This document shows positions 13,156 through 23,881 of a stretch of 64,000 nt of DNA, one piece after another. The notes beneath the pieces were generated by a model. The model was given only the letters and a program-made list of their open reading frames with translations, searched no databases and was not told where the DNA came from. The DNA is from Sambucus nigra (lineage: Eukaryota > Streptophyta > Magnoliopsida > Dipsacales > Adoxaceae): assembly GCA_949130495.1 (NCBI GenBank), contig OX422220.1:11081133-11145132 (forward strand). The letters are read 5' to 3'. Every line of letters begins with the position of its first letter. Positions within the stretch are counted from its first letter, which is position 1. Position numbers and translations under genes: made by a program.

Positions 13156-14173
13156 GGTCCCTTTCTTCTCCGGCTTGCTGTTCAGCCATTGTTAACCCAT
13201 CCAAGCTTCTACTTTCTCCCATAAAGATATCCGATCATAATCCACCATATTAACATATGAAAACGGGTTCAACTCAACCTAGAAGCCTTAGTTCAATAAC
13301 TAATTTCCACAAATCTTAACATTTTACAGATTCGGGTTTTACTCGGGTTTCAAACACCCAAACACTTTACATCTCTAATATCAGAATTTAAATGACCATT
13401 CATGCTGGATTTAATCATACGGTTCACATTCCTAAACTATAGAATCATGAAACCTACTAATATCATCCCAAATCTCATCAAGATATACCAATTCCCAAAT
13501 ACCGATTTCACCCGAATACCCATTTATCCCCAAAACGGATTTTGGTTTACACATCACAAAAATATGAATTGATTATCACCAATTTAGAATCATAACAGTT
13601 AACCACTTGCCTGGAATCATTCGTAGTGTCTGATCCGTTGTAGTTAAGGTGTTGATGAAGAACACTCACTTTTGTCCCTTAATTTGGCTCCAAAAATCCC
13701 CAATTGACTCTTGATTTACTTTCTCCAAATTTCCTCTCAATCCCTAGGTTTAGAATTTGTTTTAACTGCCGTTAAACACTTTCCCAATTAGGTTTAAACT
13801 CCTAATCCCGTTTTTGGCCACATAGGCCTAATTAAAATGGTCCAACTCACCCCGTGTGGGCCCGGCTATGCCCAAAAATGCCCTGAGACCCGATTATTAC
13901 CCCCGAGTAATTTTTTTTACTATCTCAACCCATCCGGACTCAACCACGCACTCAGAATTGTCATCCGAAATACTTTATAACATTCTCAAATTTTGGCCTC
14001 AAAATTCGACACACGAAATATCGAACAATTTAAACTTAAAGTCGCCCTATATAAATAATTCTTCCCACTTAAATAAATTCTCCAAATCATAATTTAAGTT
14101 TCTCCAATTTAAATATTTTTATTTCTCCCAAAAATAATTAAATACTAAATCCTCAAAATTACGGGGTCTTACA

Positions 14174-14706
14174 CTTTAATCCCTTGGCATAGTCTCCAAC
14201 CGACACCAACATTTTTTAAAAAAGTGGACACTTCACAATATTGAATGATAGAGCATTATTATAGAAAAACCTCAATATATCCTTACACACCGGCTCCCTA
14301 TCCTTTAGCATTTGATTTATGGCTTGTTGTTTACCCTCTCCCCCACCCCCCTAATAACAAACCTATCCATTCCCCCTTTCACCTTCCCCGTCGAACCTTC
14401 CTCATCATCGTTCCCCCCTTGAAAGCAATCATCTTCAACATTTTCTTGACTTTGATTGTTACTAACCGTGGAAGTAGCATTTTGACACAAATACTCTTGA
14501 AAAAATAATCTAACGGCCTCGGGACATTGTTCACACATACTAGTATCGCTATGAGTCCCGACAAAATGTTGTTTCATTCAGAAAAATCCTCCCCATTTTA
14601 TTGCTCCACAATAGTTACATGTCAATTGCATTCTATTGTTCTCATTCACCTTGGTGCAATGAGTCCAAGTTGGATCGGCTTCTTTCTTGTCCTTTGACTT
14701 TACCAT
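14174..14706 (-). pseudogene. hAT transposase N-terminal part with BED zinc finger
   Basis: The probable start Met is at 14706 (MVKSKDKKEADPTW). A BED-type finger follows, with CNYC near 14615 and an H-x4-H pair (KQHFVGTH) near 14570: C-x2-C...H-x4-H. BED fingers bind transposon end DNA. A TGA stop sits inside the finger (about 14578). Beyond it an acidic, Gln/Asn-rich stretch and a V-G-V-G-W-R-like segment lead to the point of solo-LTR insertion. The reading continues on the other side of the LTR at 10880 with residues PSYHEARVMYLKKEVE, as expected for one gene split by an insertion. Confidence 0.8.
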
Positions 14707-14819
14707 CTTGATTTTCAAAGATCAAATAACCTACAAATCAATATCAATTTATTTAATAAACAACTCAAACAATAACTAAAAAATTTAAGCAAATACATAT
14801 GATTTATGCAAATACAACA

Positions 14820-15315
14820 AATATAGCTAAAAAAATATATGGTTTTATAACTAAAAAAATAGTTTTTAAAACTAAAAACAGGTTTAATATATGGTTTTAT
14901 AACTAAAAAAAATATTGCTTTATAAATAAAAAAATAGGTTTTGTAACTAAAAATGAGTTTTATATATGGTTAACTAAAAAAATATGGTTTTATAACTAAA
15001 AAAATATGGTTTTTTATATGATTTTATAACTAAAAAATGGTTTTATAATTAAAAACACGTTTTATATATGGTTAACTAAAAAAAATATGGTTTTATTACT
15101 AAAAAAAATAGATTTTATATATGGTTTTGTAACTAAAAATAGGTTTTATATAACTAAAAAAAATATGTTTTTATAACTAAAAACTAAAAAAAAACAAACA
15201 TAAATTACGTATAATTTTATAACAAAAAAAGCCCTAGTATGGTTTTATAAGTTAAAAACAACAAAATAACTAAAAAAACAAAAAAAAAAGTATGGTTTTA
15301 TAAGAGAAAAACAAA
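14820..15315. repeat. Degenerate short repeats upstream of the hAT transposase start
   Basis: Units like tatggttttataactaaaaaa recur more than a dozen times with length changes. They lie between the BED exon and the GAATCG-rich terminus, where the promoter and 5' leader of the transposase gene would be. Confidence 0.75.
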
Positions 15316-15743
15316 AAACGTTGTCTCGTATGGTTTATAGGAAAAAAAAAGCATTCGTAAGGGCTCGTTTGAGAGAAAGAGCAGCCGTAAGGGCTCGTAT
15401 GAGAGAAACACCAACAAAAAAATCAAATAAACAACAAAAAACAACCAACTTACCTTCGACTGAGAAGAGAAGTAGCCGTAGACTGAAATAGGGTTTGTTT
15501 GGCCGTAACTTCATAAGGTATGTTTTGTTCTTTAAATGAGCTTTTAAAAAAAACGTGTGCTGAACACGTGTAGTTAAAAGAGCACATTTCTTGAATCGGT
15601 TCAGCGTACGATTCTCGATTATGAATCGAATTGTACGATTTTTTGCCCCTTTACGATTCTAAGGTTGATTCGAATCGTTTTTGCATGGAATCGAATCGAA
15701 TCGTCCAATTCGAATCGCGAATTGGACAATTTTGACAACTATG

Positions 15744-15751
15744 GTTGAGGC
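15744..15751. repeat. Right target-site duplication of the hAT element
   Basis: Exact copy of 8564-8571 (gttgaggc), directly after the right terminal repeat GACAACTATG. Confidence 0.95.
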
Positions 15752-16961
15752 TCTTCTGTTGACCCATTGTATGGCTGAAACTGATGAGAGAGTTAGAGTT
15801 CTAATCTCAGGAAATGTGAAGAAGGGGAAGGAGTTATCCTTACAGGAAGATTATAAAAATTAAATAAGAATATGAAGGGGTGGAAAATGACTTTTGAAGT
15901 GATATTACCACGTATCAAAAAATAGAGGGATAAGTGAAATGAAAGTAATGATATGCCATTGATCACGAGAGAGTAACATTTGAAACATGAAGTGATATAA
16001 AGAGAGAGAATGTGATAGGGGAGGGGAAGAGTTAGAATATAGGTCGTTAGGTTTACTTGGGAAGACGAAGAGTTTTGGGGGGTATTTTATGTTGACAATT
16101 GGAAGTGGCTAACTCCATCGGTTAAATAAAAAACTTTAATTGAAATTGTCCATGTGGCGTTCTGGAGAAGCGACAAATGTTGACACTAGGTTCCGTTGTC
16201 AATTTTACTTATATACTATAATTCACTATTTTGACCTTTATCTATTATCCCATAAGTGTGCAAAATCCTTTACCCTTATACTTAAACTCTTAATTAGATT
16301 AAATTTTTTAAACCAATGTGTGCTGATGACACAATGTATGATTTATAAGTTAATGCTCCTTAAAAAAATCTTGGCACTCCAAGACGAGCTCAGAAAAGAG
16401 GCTTATTATTACCCTTAGCTATCGTACCCCAATACTCAAAAGCTATGTAGAACCCTCAATAAAGAACAACGAGCCTTGGTGTCTTTGTGGCAAACCTTAT
16501 CAAAGGCATAGTGCTCTTGTCCAACTTCAACAATCAATACAAAGGTGTGAACCAAACATCTGGGAAGTTATCATGTACGAGATATATAACCAAACCATTC
16601 AAAGCTTAATGAAAGGTCATCATCCATCACTATAAAATCAATTACTAGCTTAAATAGGAAGAATGATCCAAAAGAGGTTTAGTTGAGCAATGCCCTATGG
16701 GAATCAGCCACAGTCACCCCCTCAAGCCTAGCGGGGCAGGGTCCTAATTGTTCATCTTCCTCCGAATACCTATAATGTAATACATTATTATATAGTTTTT
16801 TTGGGATTTAATACTATTTCCAAAGTTTTGTTCCGCTGTCCTTCCTTGTATTTTTTAAATTGTATTAAGTCTCATAATCACCCAAAGCCTCCATCAATCA
16901 CCGTAGAGAATAACACTTTTGACGCAGTTGTTACAACGAGACCATGGGAGAAGAAAGGTTA
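15752..16961. other. Unassigned interval between hAT element and second LINE
   Basis: This is the resumed hAT target sequence plus unidentified DNA. Reading frames of 60 and 92 residues at 15681-15863 and 16140-16418 carry no recognisable motif. The first of these begins inside the hAT end, which argues against a gene. I cannot fix the 5' boundary of the LINE that follows. Confidence 0.5.
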
Positions 16962-17013
16962 GGTTAGAAAGTGGACTACAAATTTATGCTTTTTAGTAGT
17001 CCACTTTCTAACC
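16962..17013. repeat. Perfect 18-bp inverted repeat (hairpin)
   Basis: GGTTAGAAAGTGGACTAC (16962-16979) and GTAGTCCACTTTCTAACC (16996-17013) are exact reverse complements separated by 16 bases. It could be a small foldback element or a structured leader of the downstream LINE. Confidence 0.85.
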
Positions 17014-17177
17014 ACGTGACATCCTCCATGAAGTTACCACCATCGATCGAGAGAATGAAGTAATGGGTTAATGAACACTGGAGACCGGTTGGTGGGGTGG
17101 TGGTTCACTACATGGACACGTCTTTATAATCGTTTTTTTTTTTTGCATCCGAGAAGGAAGCGGGGTGAAATCTAAAG

Positions 17178-17563
17178 ATGTCTGATTGGTCAGTGCACGG
17201 GCCCCCTCTTTTTTTTTTGGATAAGTGGCCTCGTGTGGGGGGCTGCACTAAAAATTACCGGCGACCGTCAAGTCGTTGGATTAAGGTAACGGGCCTCCCG
17301 TTATATCTATGGGGAGTGGAAGTGTTTCAAGCTTTCGGGCATAAATGTGGGGGTTATATTTGAATATAGACGAGGATACCCACATGGGGGAAGATCTGAG
17401 ATGGGATCAGATTCAAGTCAAGTGGAGCGATAGTGTGCCGAACAAAGTTTCTGTGAAAGCATGCGGGTGGGACTTTGTTTTACCCATTTTGGTTGAAACA
17501 TATGCTACATGCTTTTATGAAGAAGGTGGAGTTATGGCTAAGGTACAACAGGTTCAACGATAG
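17178..17563 (+). pseudogene. LINE ORF1 remnant, DUF4283 domain
   Basis: The + strand reads W-x-KVTGLPLYLWGVEVF...GHKCGGYI, one stop, then NIDEDTHM...IQVKW. This is the DUF4283 pattern (GLPLHLW, G-x-x-x-G, D-x-x-T, I-V-R/K) of plant LINE and related gag-like proteins. An in-frame TGA at 17361-17363 and a short frame change break it. The rest of ORF1 (to about 19190) is Ser/Glu-rich and interrupted, with a MITE-like foldback at 18485-18670. Confidence 0.7.
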
Positions 17564-18484
17564 GAAACTAAGAATGTCCCCAATGGTAATAAAGCTCACT
17601 TGGTTACTCAGAAGGATGTAAACAAGGTTACTCAGTCCAGAGGAAATCAAACCACCGTGAGTCTTCTCACACGACCAGTAGCGAGCGGCCAGAAAAGTAG
17701 TTAGGCTGCTTTTCGAATATATGTCGCCACCGTGTGATGACTTACAGGCTTTTCTAATGCACATTAGTAGAGCTAATACAGTGGGTGAAGATGATAAATT
17801 ATGTCCACCAGAGTTAGGAGTTGAGCACACCGGAGTTAAAGTAAAAAAGACTGGTTGGACGAAGGCAGTTTAGAAGGAGTGTTTTGCTCAGGGCTCTAGT
17901 GACGGGAGGGTAAAGTCAACTTCTGTCGTTGACGTTAGGACATCCTCTTGCGCTCTCGAACCGGGGGTTATCATGGAGGTGAAGGCGGATGGGGCATCAG
18001 CAGAAGAAGACTTGGTGGTCGTCGAGGAGGAGGGCTATTCAGTGTCACTTCTCATCATTGGGTTCCCGACAGAAATGGAGGGAGATGTTAGTTGGAATAT
18101 GTCGGTGGGAAGAAATATGTGGAGAAAAACGCGGATGCATGGAGGATTTTAAAAAGTAGTCATGTTGAGTGCATGGGACTTGGTGATCAGGCGGGACTTG
18201 GGAGTCTTGCTAAGCTCCAATATGTTAAAGGGGAGCTATTCAGGGTTTGACCGGCTTCAGGCTCATAAGATGTTTTCTGGCTTTAATAAAGAAGTGCACT
18301 TCAGTCCTTTTAAATGGTGTGATGTGGTGAAGTCTTGAGTCAGATTTTACTTAAGGTTTTTTGTCGGAAGTCTTTTATGGCTGACAATGTCGTTGGATGT
18401 AATTCTAATCTTCTACTAGGGCCAGTGTTGGGTAGCGAAAAGTTGTGAGTTATGGGAATTCCTTCATGGGAGATAAAAACTTGG

Positions 18485-18670
18485 ATTAAATATAAAATAA
18501 ATTTTTAAATATTTTTTAATACACATTTAGTCCAAACGTTTTATTTTGTATTAAGAAGTTCTTCATTCTCTTATCTTTAAAGGCCGCACCAACGACATGG
18601 TGAATGACTTTTTGGAGCAAAATAAAAAAGCTTAGACTAAATGTGTATTAAAAAATATTCGAGGAACTAT
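18485..18670. mobile_element. MITE-like foldback in LINE ORF1
   Basis: A 24-bp block aatattttttaatacacatt... (18508-18531) is repeated exactly in inverted orientation at 18636-18659. Similarity extends through attttattttg on the inner side. The arms enclose about 104 bases. It sits inside the LINE ORF1 region and has no coding capacity. The size and long inverted arms fit a miniature inverted-repeat element or its relic. I could not identify a target duplication. Confidence 0.6.
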
Positions 18671-19207
18671 TTGTTATATGCCTCTAAAAACCTTAAGACC
18701 TTCATTAATTCAGGAAAAAATGGTAAAAAAGGGACGTCTACAGGTAAGAAAAAGGGAGAAACCATTGTGTCCTTACGAGCCGTGGTTTAGCTTGTAATGA
18801 GGGCAAGTTGCTGTCAGGGGTTCTAGTTTCTAATAATGTGGATATAGTGTCAGCAAGTGAAAGTACTTCTATCCATCAAGCGGGGGGCTACCCCGTTTTT
18901 GACATGGAGGAACCGTGTAAGGTGGGAGAGATGATTGATGGTTTCAATTTCACAATTTTAAATGATTCCAAACTTGGGTGGATATTGAGATCCCTTGTCA
19001 GGAGAGAGACTTCGGGGCGTGAGAGCGAGAGGGGTGGGTTGAGGACCTTGAGGGGTGGATGGAGACTATGTTAGAAGGCATTAGTAAGGATGCAGGGGTA
19101 GAAATTGAGGGTAGAGAGAGTGAGGCGATAAAATTATTTGAAAGGTTAGGAGGTTTTAGGCGGGGGTAAAATGGAGGTAAGGGGTTATCAGTGTTTAAGA
19201 CATTTTA

Positions 19208-21640
19208 ATGAGATTAAGGATAGTTTCTTAGAATGTGAGGGCGTTGAATGTTCTTGATAAATGGGGCATTATTAGTGGGGCTATTGCAAGGTGTGTCTGC
19301 AAGAGTCAAAATTGTGTATAGTGGATGACGGGATTGCTAGTTCTATATAGGGAGAGAGGATGGTTAAATGGATTAGTTTGGCAGCAGTGGCTGCTTTGGG
19401 AGGGGTGTTGATTATGCGGGATTCCAGAGTGATTGAGTTATTGGGTAGTGTGGTGGGGGTTTGGTCTTTGTCTTGTTTGTTCAGGAACATGAAACATGGG
19501 TTTTCTTTATGTTTATCGGGGATTTAAGGTCTGGTGGATGACTCTGGTAGATAGGAATTGTGGGAGGAGATGGAAGATGTTAGTAGGGTTTTTGGATGTC
19601 CCTGTGTGTATTGGGGAGGGGGGGATTTTAACATAGTGCCACTCGCATCGCAAAAAAATGGAGGAGGCCGAACCGATAGGTTTAGGAGGGTTTTCTCAGA
19701 TTTTATTGATGAGGTGGAGTTGATGGATTTACCACTGGAAGGTGGTATTTACATGTGGTCCATCTTTAGAGTGAGCCTATCCATGTTTGGTTTAGATCTC
19801 TTTCTTATTTCTGAGGGTTAGGAGGAACACTTTCCTAGGGTAATTTAGTCTTGCTTGCCTAGGATTATGTAGGATAATTACCCTATTTTATTAGAGTGTG
19901 GGGGCTGGAAGGAAGGCAGGATCCCTTTCAGATTCGAGAATATGTGCTTAAGGAGACTGAACTCGTGGATAAAGTTAAGGATTGGTGGTTAAGTTATGAG
20001 GTAGAGGGTAATGATAGTTTTAGATTGGCCTCCAAATTGGGGTTACTCAAGGATGATTTAAAATGGTTGAATAGAGAGGTATTCGGTAATATAATGGTGA
20101 CTACATCGAGATATACGGACGAGGTCAGGTGGTTGGACGAGAAGGAAGGGAGGATCGATCTTCTGAGGAAGAGAAATGAGTTATGGAGGAAAGGAAAGGG
20201 GAGATTGGGAGAAGATTATTCAGAAAAAAAATTAGGTGGAGGTTGAAATCCGTGGTTTTGTGGTTAAAAGAGGATGATATGAACACTAAGTTATTTCACA
20301 AAGTGGCTAATTCACATCGAAGAGGTAACCACATCAGTAAAATTATAGTAGGGGTGGAGTTTGAAGATAGAGAGGTAAGAGGGGTCATTTATCAATTCTA
20401 CGAGGATCTGTTTCGAGAGGAGGAGGAGTGACGTCCTTCCCTTGATGGGGCCGAGTTAGGGTGCATTTTGGGGGCCGAGGCCGAGAGGATTGAGGTCCAA
20501 TTCATTGTAGAGGAAGTGACACAGGTTCTTTATTTGATGAGTGGGGATAAGGCGCCTGGTCCTGACGATTTTTGATGGCCTTCTTTCAGCATTGTTGGCC
20601 CGTTGTTAGGAGAGATAAGATGGACTTCTTTGTTGAATTTCATGATAGAAGTTACTTTCCTAGGAGTCTCAATTCGAATTTTGTTACATTGATCTCCAAG
20701 CAGAGGGATTCGATTGATATTACGGATTTTAAACCCATCAGTTTGATTGGGAGCATGTATAAGCTCCTCGCCAAAGCGTTATTGGTCAGGATCAGCAATA
20801 TCATTGATTCTCTCATTTTCGAGTTTCAAAATGCTTTCATTGGAGGTAGACATATTCTAGATGCAGTTTTGGTTGCCAATGAATCTAAAATCAAAAGTGG
20901 GGTCCTAGGGATTGCATGTAAACTCGACATCGAGAAGGCGTATGATCATGTCAATTGGAATTTCCTTCTTTACCTTTTGAGGAGGATGGGGATCAGTGTG
21001 CGGTGATGTCGATGGACGAGGAGGTGCATAGCTATGGTCAGGTTCTCTGTTCTAATTAATGGGGTTTTAGAGGGCTTCTTTCCCAGTTCTCGTGGCCTGC
21101 GACAGGGAGACCCTCTATCCCCTCTTTTAATCATGGTTATGGAAGCTTTAAGCCAAATGATGGGTCGAGTGGTTAATATAATAAGGATCAGTGGTTTCGT
21201 GCTCGGGCCGCTAAGTACGAATATGATTACGATTTCTCATCTCCTATTTGCAAATGATACGATGGTTTTCTACGATGCGGATTGGGGCGAGGTTCGTGCG
21301 TTGGAGTTAATTCTTATTTGCTTTGAGGAGGTGTCTTGTCTTTGCATAAATATTGAAAATTTTGAATTGATTCCGATTGTGGGAGAGATTAATGTGGAGG
21401 ACTTTTGGATACCCTTGGCTACGGGCTTGGCTCTTTACCCTCATCTTTTCTTGGGCTTTCTCTTGGAGCGAAGTTTAAGTCTAGAGCGATTTGGGAGATG
21501 GTGTTGTAGAGAATGAGAAGGAGGCTAGAGGGTGTGGAATAATTTCTTTCTTTCAAAGAGGGGAGGTTGACACTAATTCAGATTTGACTATCTAGTTTGT
21601 TTACCTACTTCATGTCTATCTTTCCATTACCTTGTGTTGT
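19208..21640 (+). pseudogene. LINE ORF2 5' part: endonuclease and reverse transcriptase
   Basis: The start resembles IVS-stop-NVRALN at about 19220, with GGDFNIVPL near 19617 and a DLPLEGGIYMWS-type stretch near 19725, typical of the L1 endonuclease. Reverse transcriptase residues are clear: [16 protein letters not shown] (about 20728), [16 protein letters not shown] (about 20917), GLRQGDPLSPLL (about 21094) and HLLFANDTMVF (about 21238). The catalytic FADD box is FAND here, so one essential Asp is replaced. A TGA at about 21004 and several frame shifts also disable it. The coding sequence is then split by the LARD insertion and resumes at 41945. Confidence 0.85.
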
Positions 21641-21644
21641 TCGA

Positions 21645-22089
21645 TGTGACACTCCGCCTAATAAAATACCGGGCGATCACTCCTATATCAAATTAAAACA
21701 GGAGTCTCATATGGATCATTCTTAGCATCACTGTCAAAAATCCATTTTAATTACTAATAACCTATTAGGCTGGCGTCAAAATTTTACTTAACTACTCTTT
21801 TTAAACAACTACAAATAAAACATTCACACAGTTTGCGTAAATGAAACTGAAATGAAATAAAATAACCGAACACTTGGTCAAAATATACGACCATATCGAA
21901 TGCCGCACTAAAAGGCGATAAACGAATAAATAAATGTTGTTGCGTTATTAACCCTAATGTTTACACAGTACCTCCTATCTAGAGTACAAGAATGGAATCG
22001 TCCATTAAGAACCTGCATGCATCCACAGCTGTTGCAGCTGACGTCTGACTCGAAAGAAGTATCATCCAGACGTCCCTGTGTCTGGACAC

Positions 22090-22129
<40 letters not shown>

Positions 22130-23196
22130 AGAAAGGAAAAGTAGATAAACGGGTCAGAGCCCGAGTTGTGAAAATATTTTGCAAGTCCATAAATGCTTTT
22201 TTTTTAGAAAGATTTTATCTCATATTTAAATTGGTATCGCACTCCCATGAGATACCCCTGACCTCTCTCCTACTAGTGCACACCTAACGAACTTATCTAG
22301 GACATTCTAGTTAATCTACCCCACCTAACTAATCTAGTACCCGTCTACAAGGAATCTAGCACTAAGGGCTAAAATTCTCTCCATTCTCAACACTGCTTTA
22401 AGTTCGTGCGTGGGGTGTCTCGCGAAGAGAAATCCAAATAAGGAACCACCCCGATACACTACTACTTGGCAGGGTTAATGGTAGAGATCCATTAGGCCGG
22501 TAGTACAAAACTAATATATAAGTACATGCTTATATTTTAATATGCATATTATATACATTTTTTTAAATACGTCTTACAATATACATCCAGATAATATCTC
22601 CTGGACTGAGGTTTACTTTATTTTCATCTTTATAATACACATCCGGATCTATCTCCCGGACTGAGGTGTATTCTGTACTCATTTTTATCTCTTTAATCTC
22701 ATTAGAGATTTATATTACATTGTTCTCATACACAAGTAATATACCATGCACACATGCATACAAACTATCCCACCGAGCTATAACTCGAGGATGCACTCTC
22801 ATAGTGCCGATCCAAAAAATCCGGGTTTGCTCACATACCACGGTACCAGCCGGAATCCTCAAGAGTCCTGGTAAACTACACAACGATGGAGGCGGTCAAG
22901 TCCTCCCTGCGAGTGGGAAATCACATAAATCGCACTCGAACGCGGGACGTAAATGAGCTGGGGACAATACTCTCCCTGCTCCTTGAGCCAGGGGATTCAC
23001 CCACATCGCGCAAACTCCCTCGATCGCACTAGAGTAATATATAACCTGGCTGTTCCAAACCTATACCAAAGGAAAGCCCGTGGAAAATAGCCAATCTAAA
23101 TGCATACATATCATCACATACAGATATATATTTATTTTTATCATATGATATATATAATTTAATCACATAGCATATATATACAATATATTCCTCCTC

Positions 23197-23228
<32 letters not shown>

Positions 23229-23392
23229 CCATAATTTCCAATCACATCTAACGATGACCAATTATCCCAAAGATTCTCTCAAAGAATCATAATCATGCAT
23301 TCATATACGCATGATACTATACCCAAAGTATTTCCTCACATTGATAAATAATACATACCTAAATCACATCTAAGGATTTATAGGATATCTGC
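21645..23392 (-). repeat. Left (3') LTR of the LARD-like element, first part
   Basis: Begins TGTGACACTCCGCC and aligns closely with 38669 onward in the right LTR. It is broken at 23392 by the Tat element; the last five bases tctgc are duplicated at 33913-33917. It contains the conserved block around ttcttagcatcactgt and (AT)n runs at about 22098-22128 and 23203-23227. Confidence 0.9.
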
Positions 23393-23813
23393 TGTGGGTA
23401 CCCTGAATTTAGCACCATAAGGCCTGGACGAGTAGCCCCTCCTTAACGGGCCCAAAGCCCAGGCCCGTCACCTCTTGTACTCATCCGATTACCCCACGAT
23501 CCCATGAAGAGAAGTTGGAAGGGAGCACGATCCCATGTAGGGGAGATGGCTAATAAGAAGGAACCTATCACCCCCACTACTCCAACATACACATGTATAA
23601 ATTAAACCCTAAGTCCGAGGCAAAGGACAAGTTGTCTTCTCTGTACTTATTCTTGAGAATATAGAGAAATAACACTGACTGAACCACCGTGGACGTAGGC
23701 ACTTCTTTGCTGAACCACGTACTCCCGTTGTTGTGTGATTGGCTTTTTTTTTGTATTTTCTTGGTTGCTGCCTCTTTCATATTTATTTGTGTTGCATAAT
23801 AATTGTCACCACA
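23393..23813 (+). repeat. 5' LTR of the Tat element
   Basis: 421 bp, TG...CA, nearly identical to 33492-33912. A TATAAATTA box at 23596-23604 is the likely promoter; the coding region starts 68 bases after the LTR. The short - strand frame inside it is a shadow repeated in both LTRs. Confidence 0.95.
23596..23604 (+). promoter_or_regulatory. Candidate TATA box in the Tat 5' LTR
   Basis: TATAAATTA lies about 200 bases into the LTR, preserved exactly in the 3' LTR (33695-33703). It is the best promoter candidate for the gag-pol transcript. Confidence 0.6.
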
Positions 23814-23814
23814 A

Positions 23815-23832
23815 TTGGCGCCGTCTGTGGGA
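23815..23832 (+). promoter_or_regulatory. Primer-binding site of the Tat element
   Basis: TTGGCGCCGTCTGTGGGA follows the 5' LTR after one base. This TGGCGCC-type primer site is characteristic of plant Tat/Athila-type Ty3/gypsy elements. The exact priming tRNA is not assigned here. Confidence 0.85.
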
Positions 23833-23881
23833 AACGTTTATCTTTCCTTGAGAAGAGCCCACACCGAGAAAAAAATCTAAA

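Larger units (their letters stand above)
10886..14173 (-). mobile_element. Solo LTR of a large-LTR Ty3/gypsy (chromovirus-like) family, in the hAT element
   Basis: On the + strand it begins TGTGACACCCCGCC and ends GGGGTCTTACA, so it has TG...CA ends. It is flanked by a perfect 5-bp duplication cttta (10881-10885 and 14174-14178). No internal region, primer site or polypurine tract is present, so it is a solo LTR left by LTR-LTR recombination. The related complete element at 21645-41936 has its primer site next to the TGTGACA end, so the true orientation is minus. It holds an eight-copy 59-bp minisatellite (12275-12745), an (AT)n run (12181-12222) and a GATC palindrome cluster (13109-13155). 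Confidence 0.9.
8572..15743 (-). mobile_element. hAT-family DNA transposon, complete ends, interrupted by a solo LTR
   Basis: Both ends are visible. The left end reads CATAGTTGTC and the right end GACAACTATG, a perfect 10-bp terminal inverted repeat. The flanks carry a perfect 8-bp direct repeat gttgaggc (8564-8571 and 15744-15751), the target duplication size of hAT elements. Just inside both ends are dense clusters of GAATCG (7 copies at 8581-8650; about 7 plus inverted copies at 15594-15716), probable transposase-binding sites. The transposase gene runs on the - strand. A 3,288-bp solo LTR (10886-14173) is inserted in it; without that and its duplication the element is about 3.9 kb, normal for an autonomous hAT. 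Stops show that it is dead. Confidence 0.93.
17150..21644 (+). mobile_element. L1-type LINE copy 2, 5' part
   Basis: This is the second plant LINE on the + strand, better preserved than copy 1. It contains an ORF1 DUF4283 region (17178-17563), endonuclease (about 19208-19880) and reverse transcriptase (20572-21516). It is cut at 21644 by the 20.3-kb LARD/Tat composite and continues at 41937, then again at 46456. The joins are marked by near-identical 5-bp duplications (ttcga/tttga and atttt/gtttt). The 5' boundary is uncertain. Confidence 0.85.

Noticed and set aside
23577..23780. 67-residue - strand frame, repeated at 33676-33879
   Set aside because: It lies wholly within the two LTRs; the repetition is due to LTR duplication.
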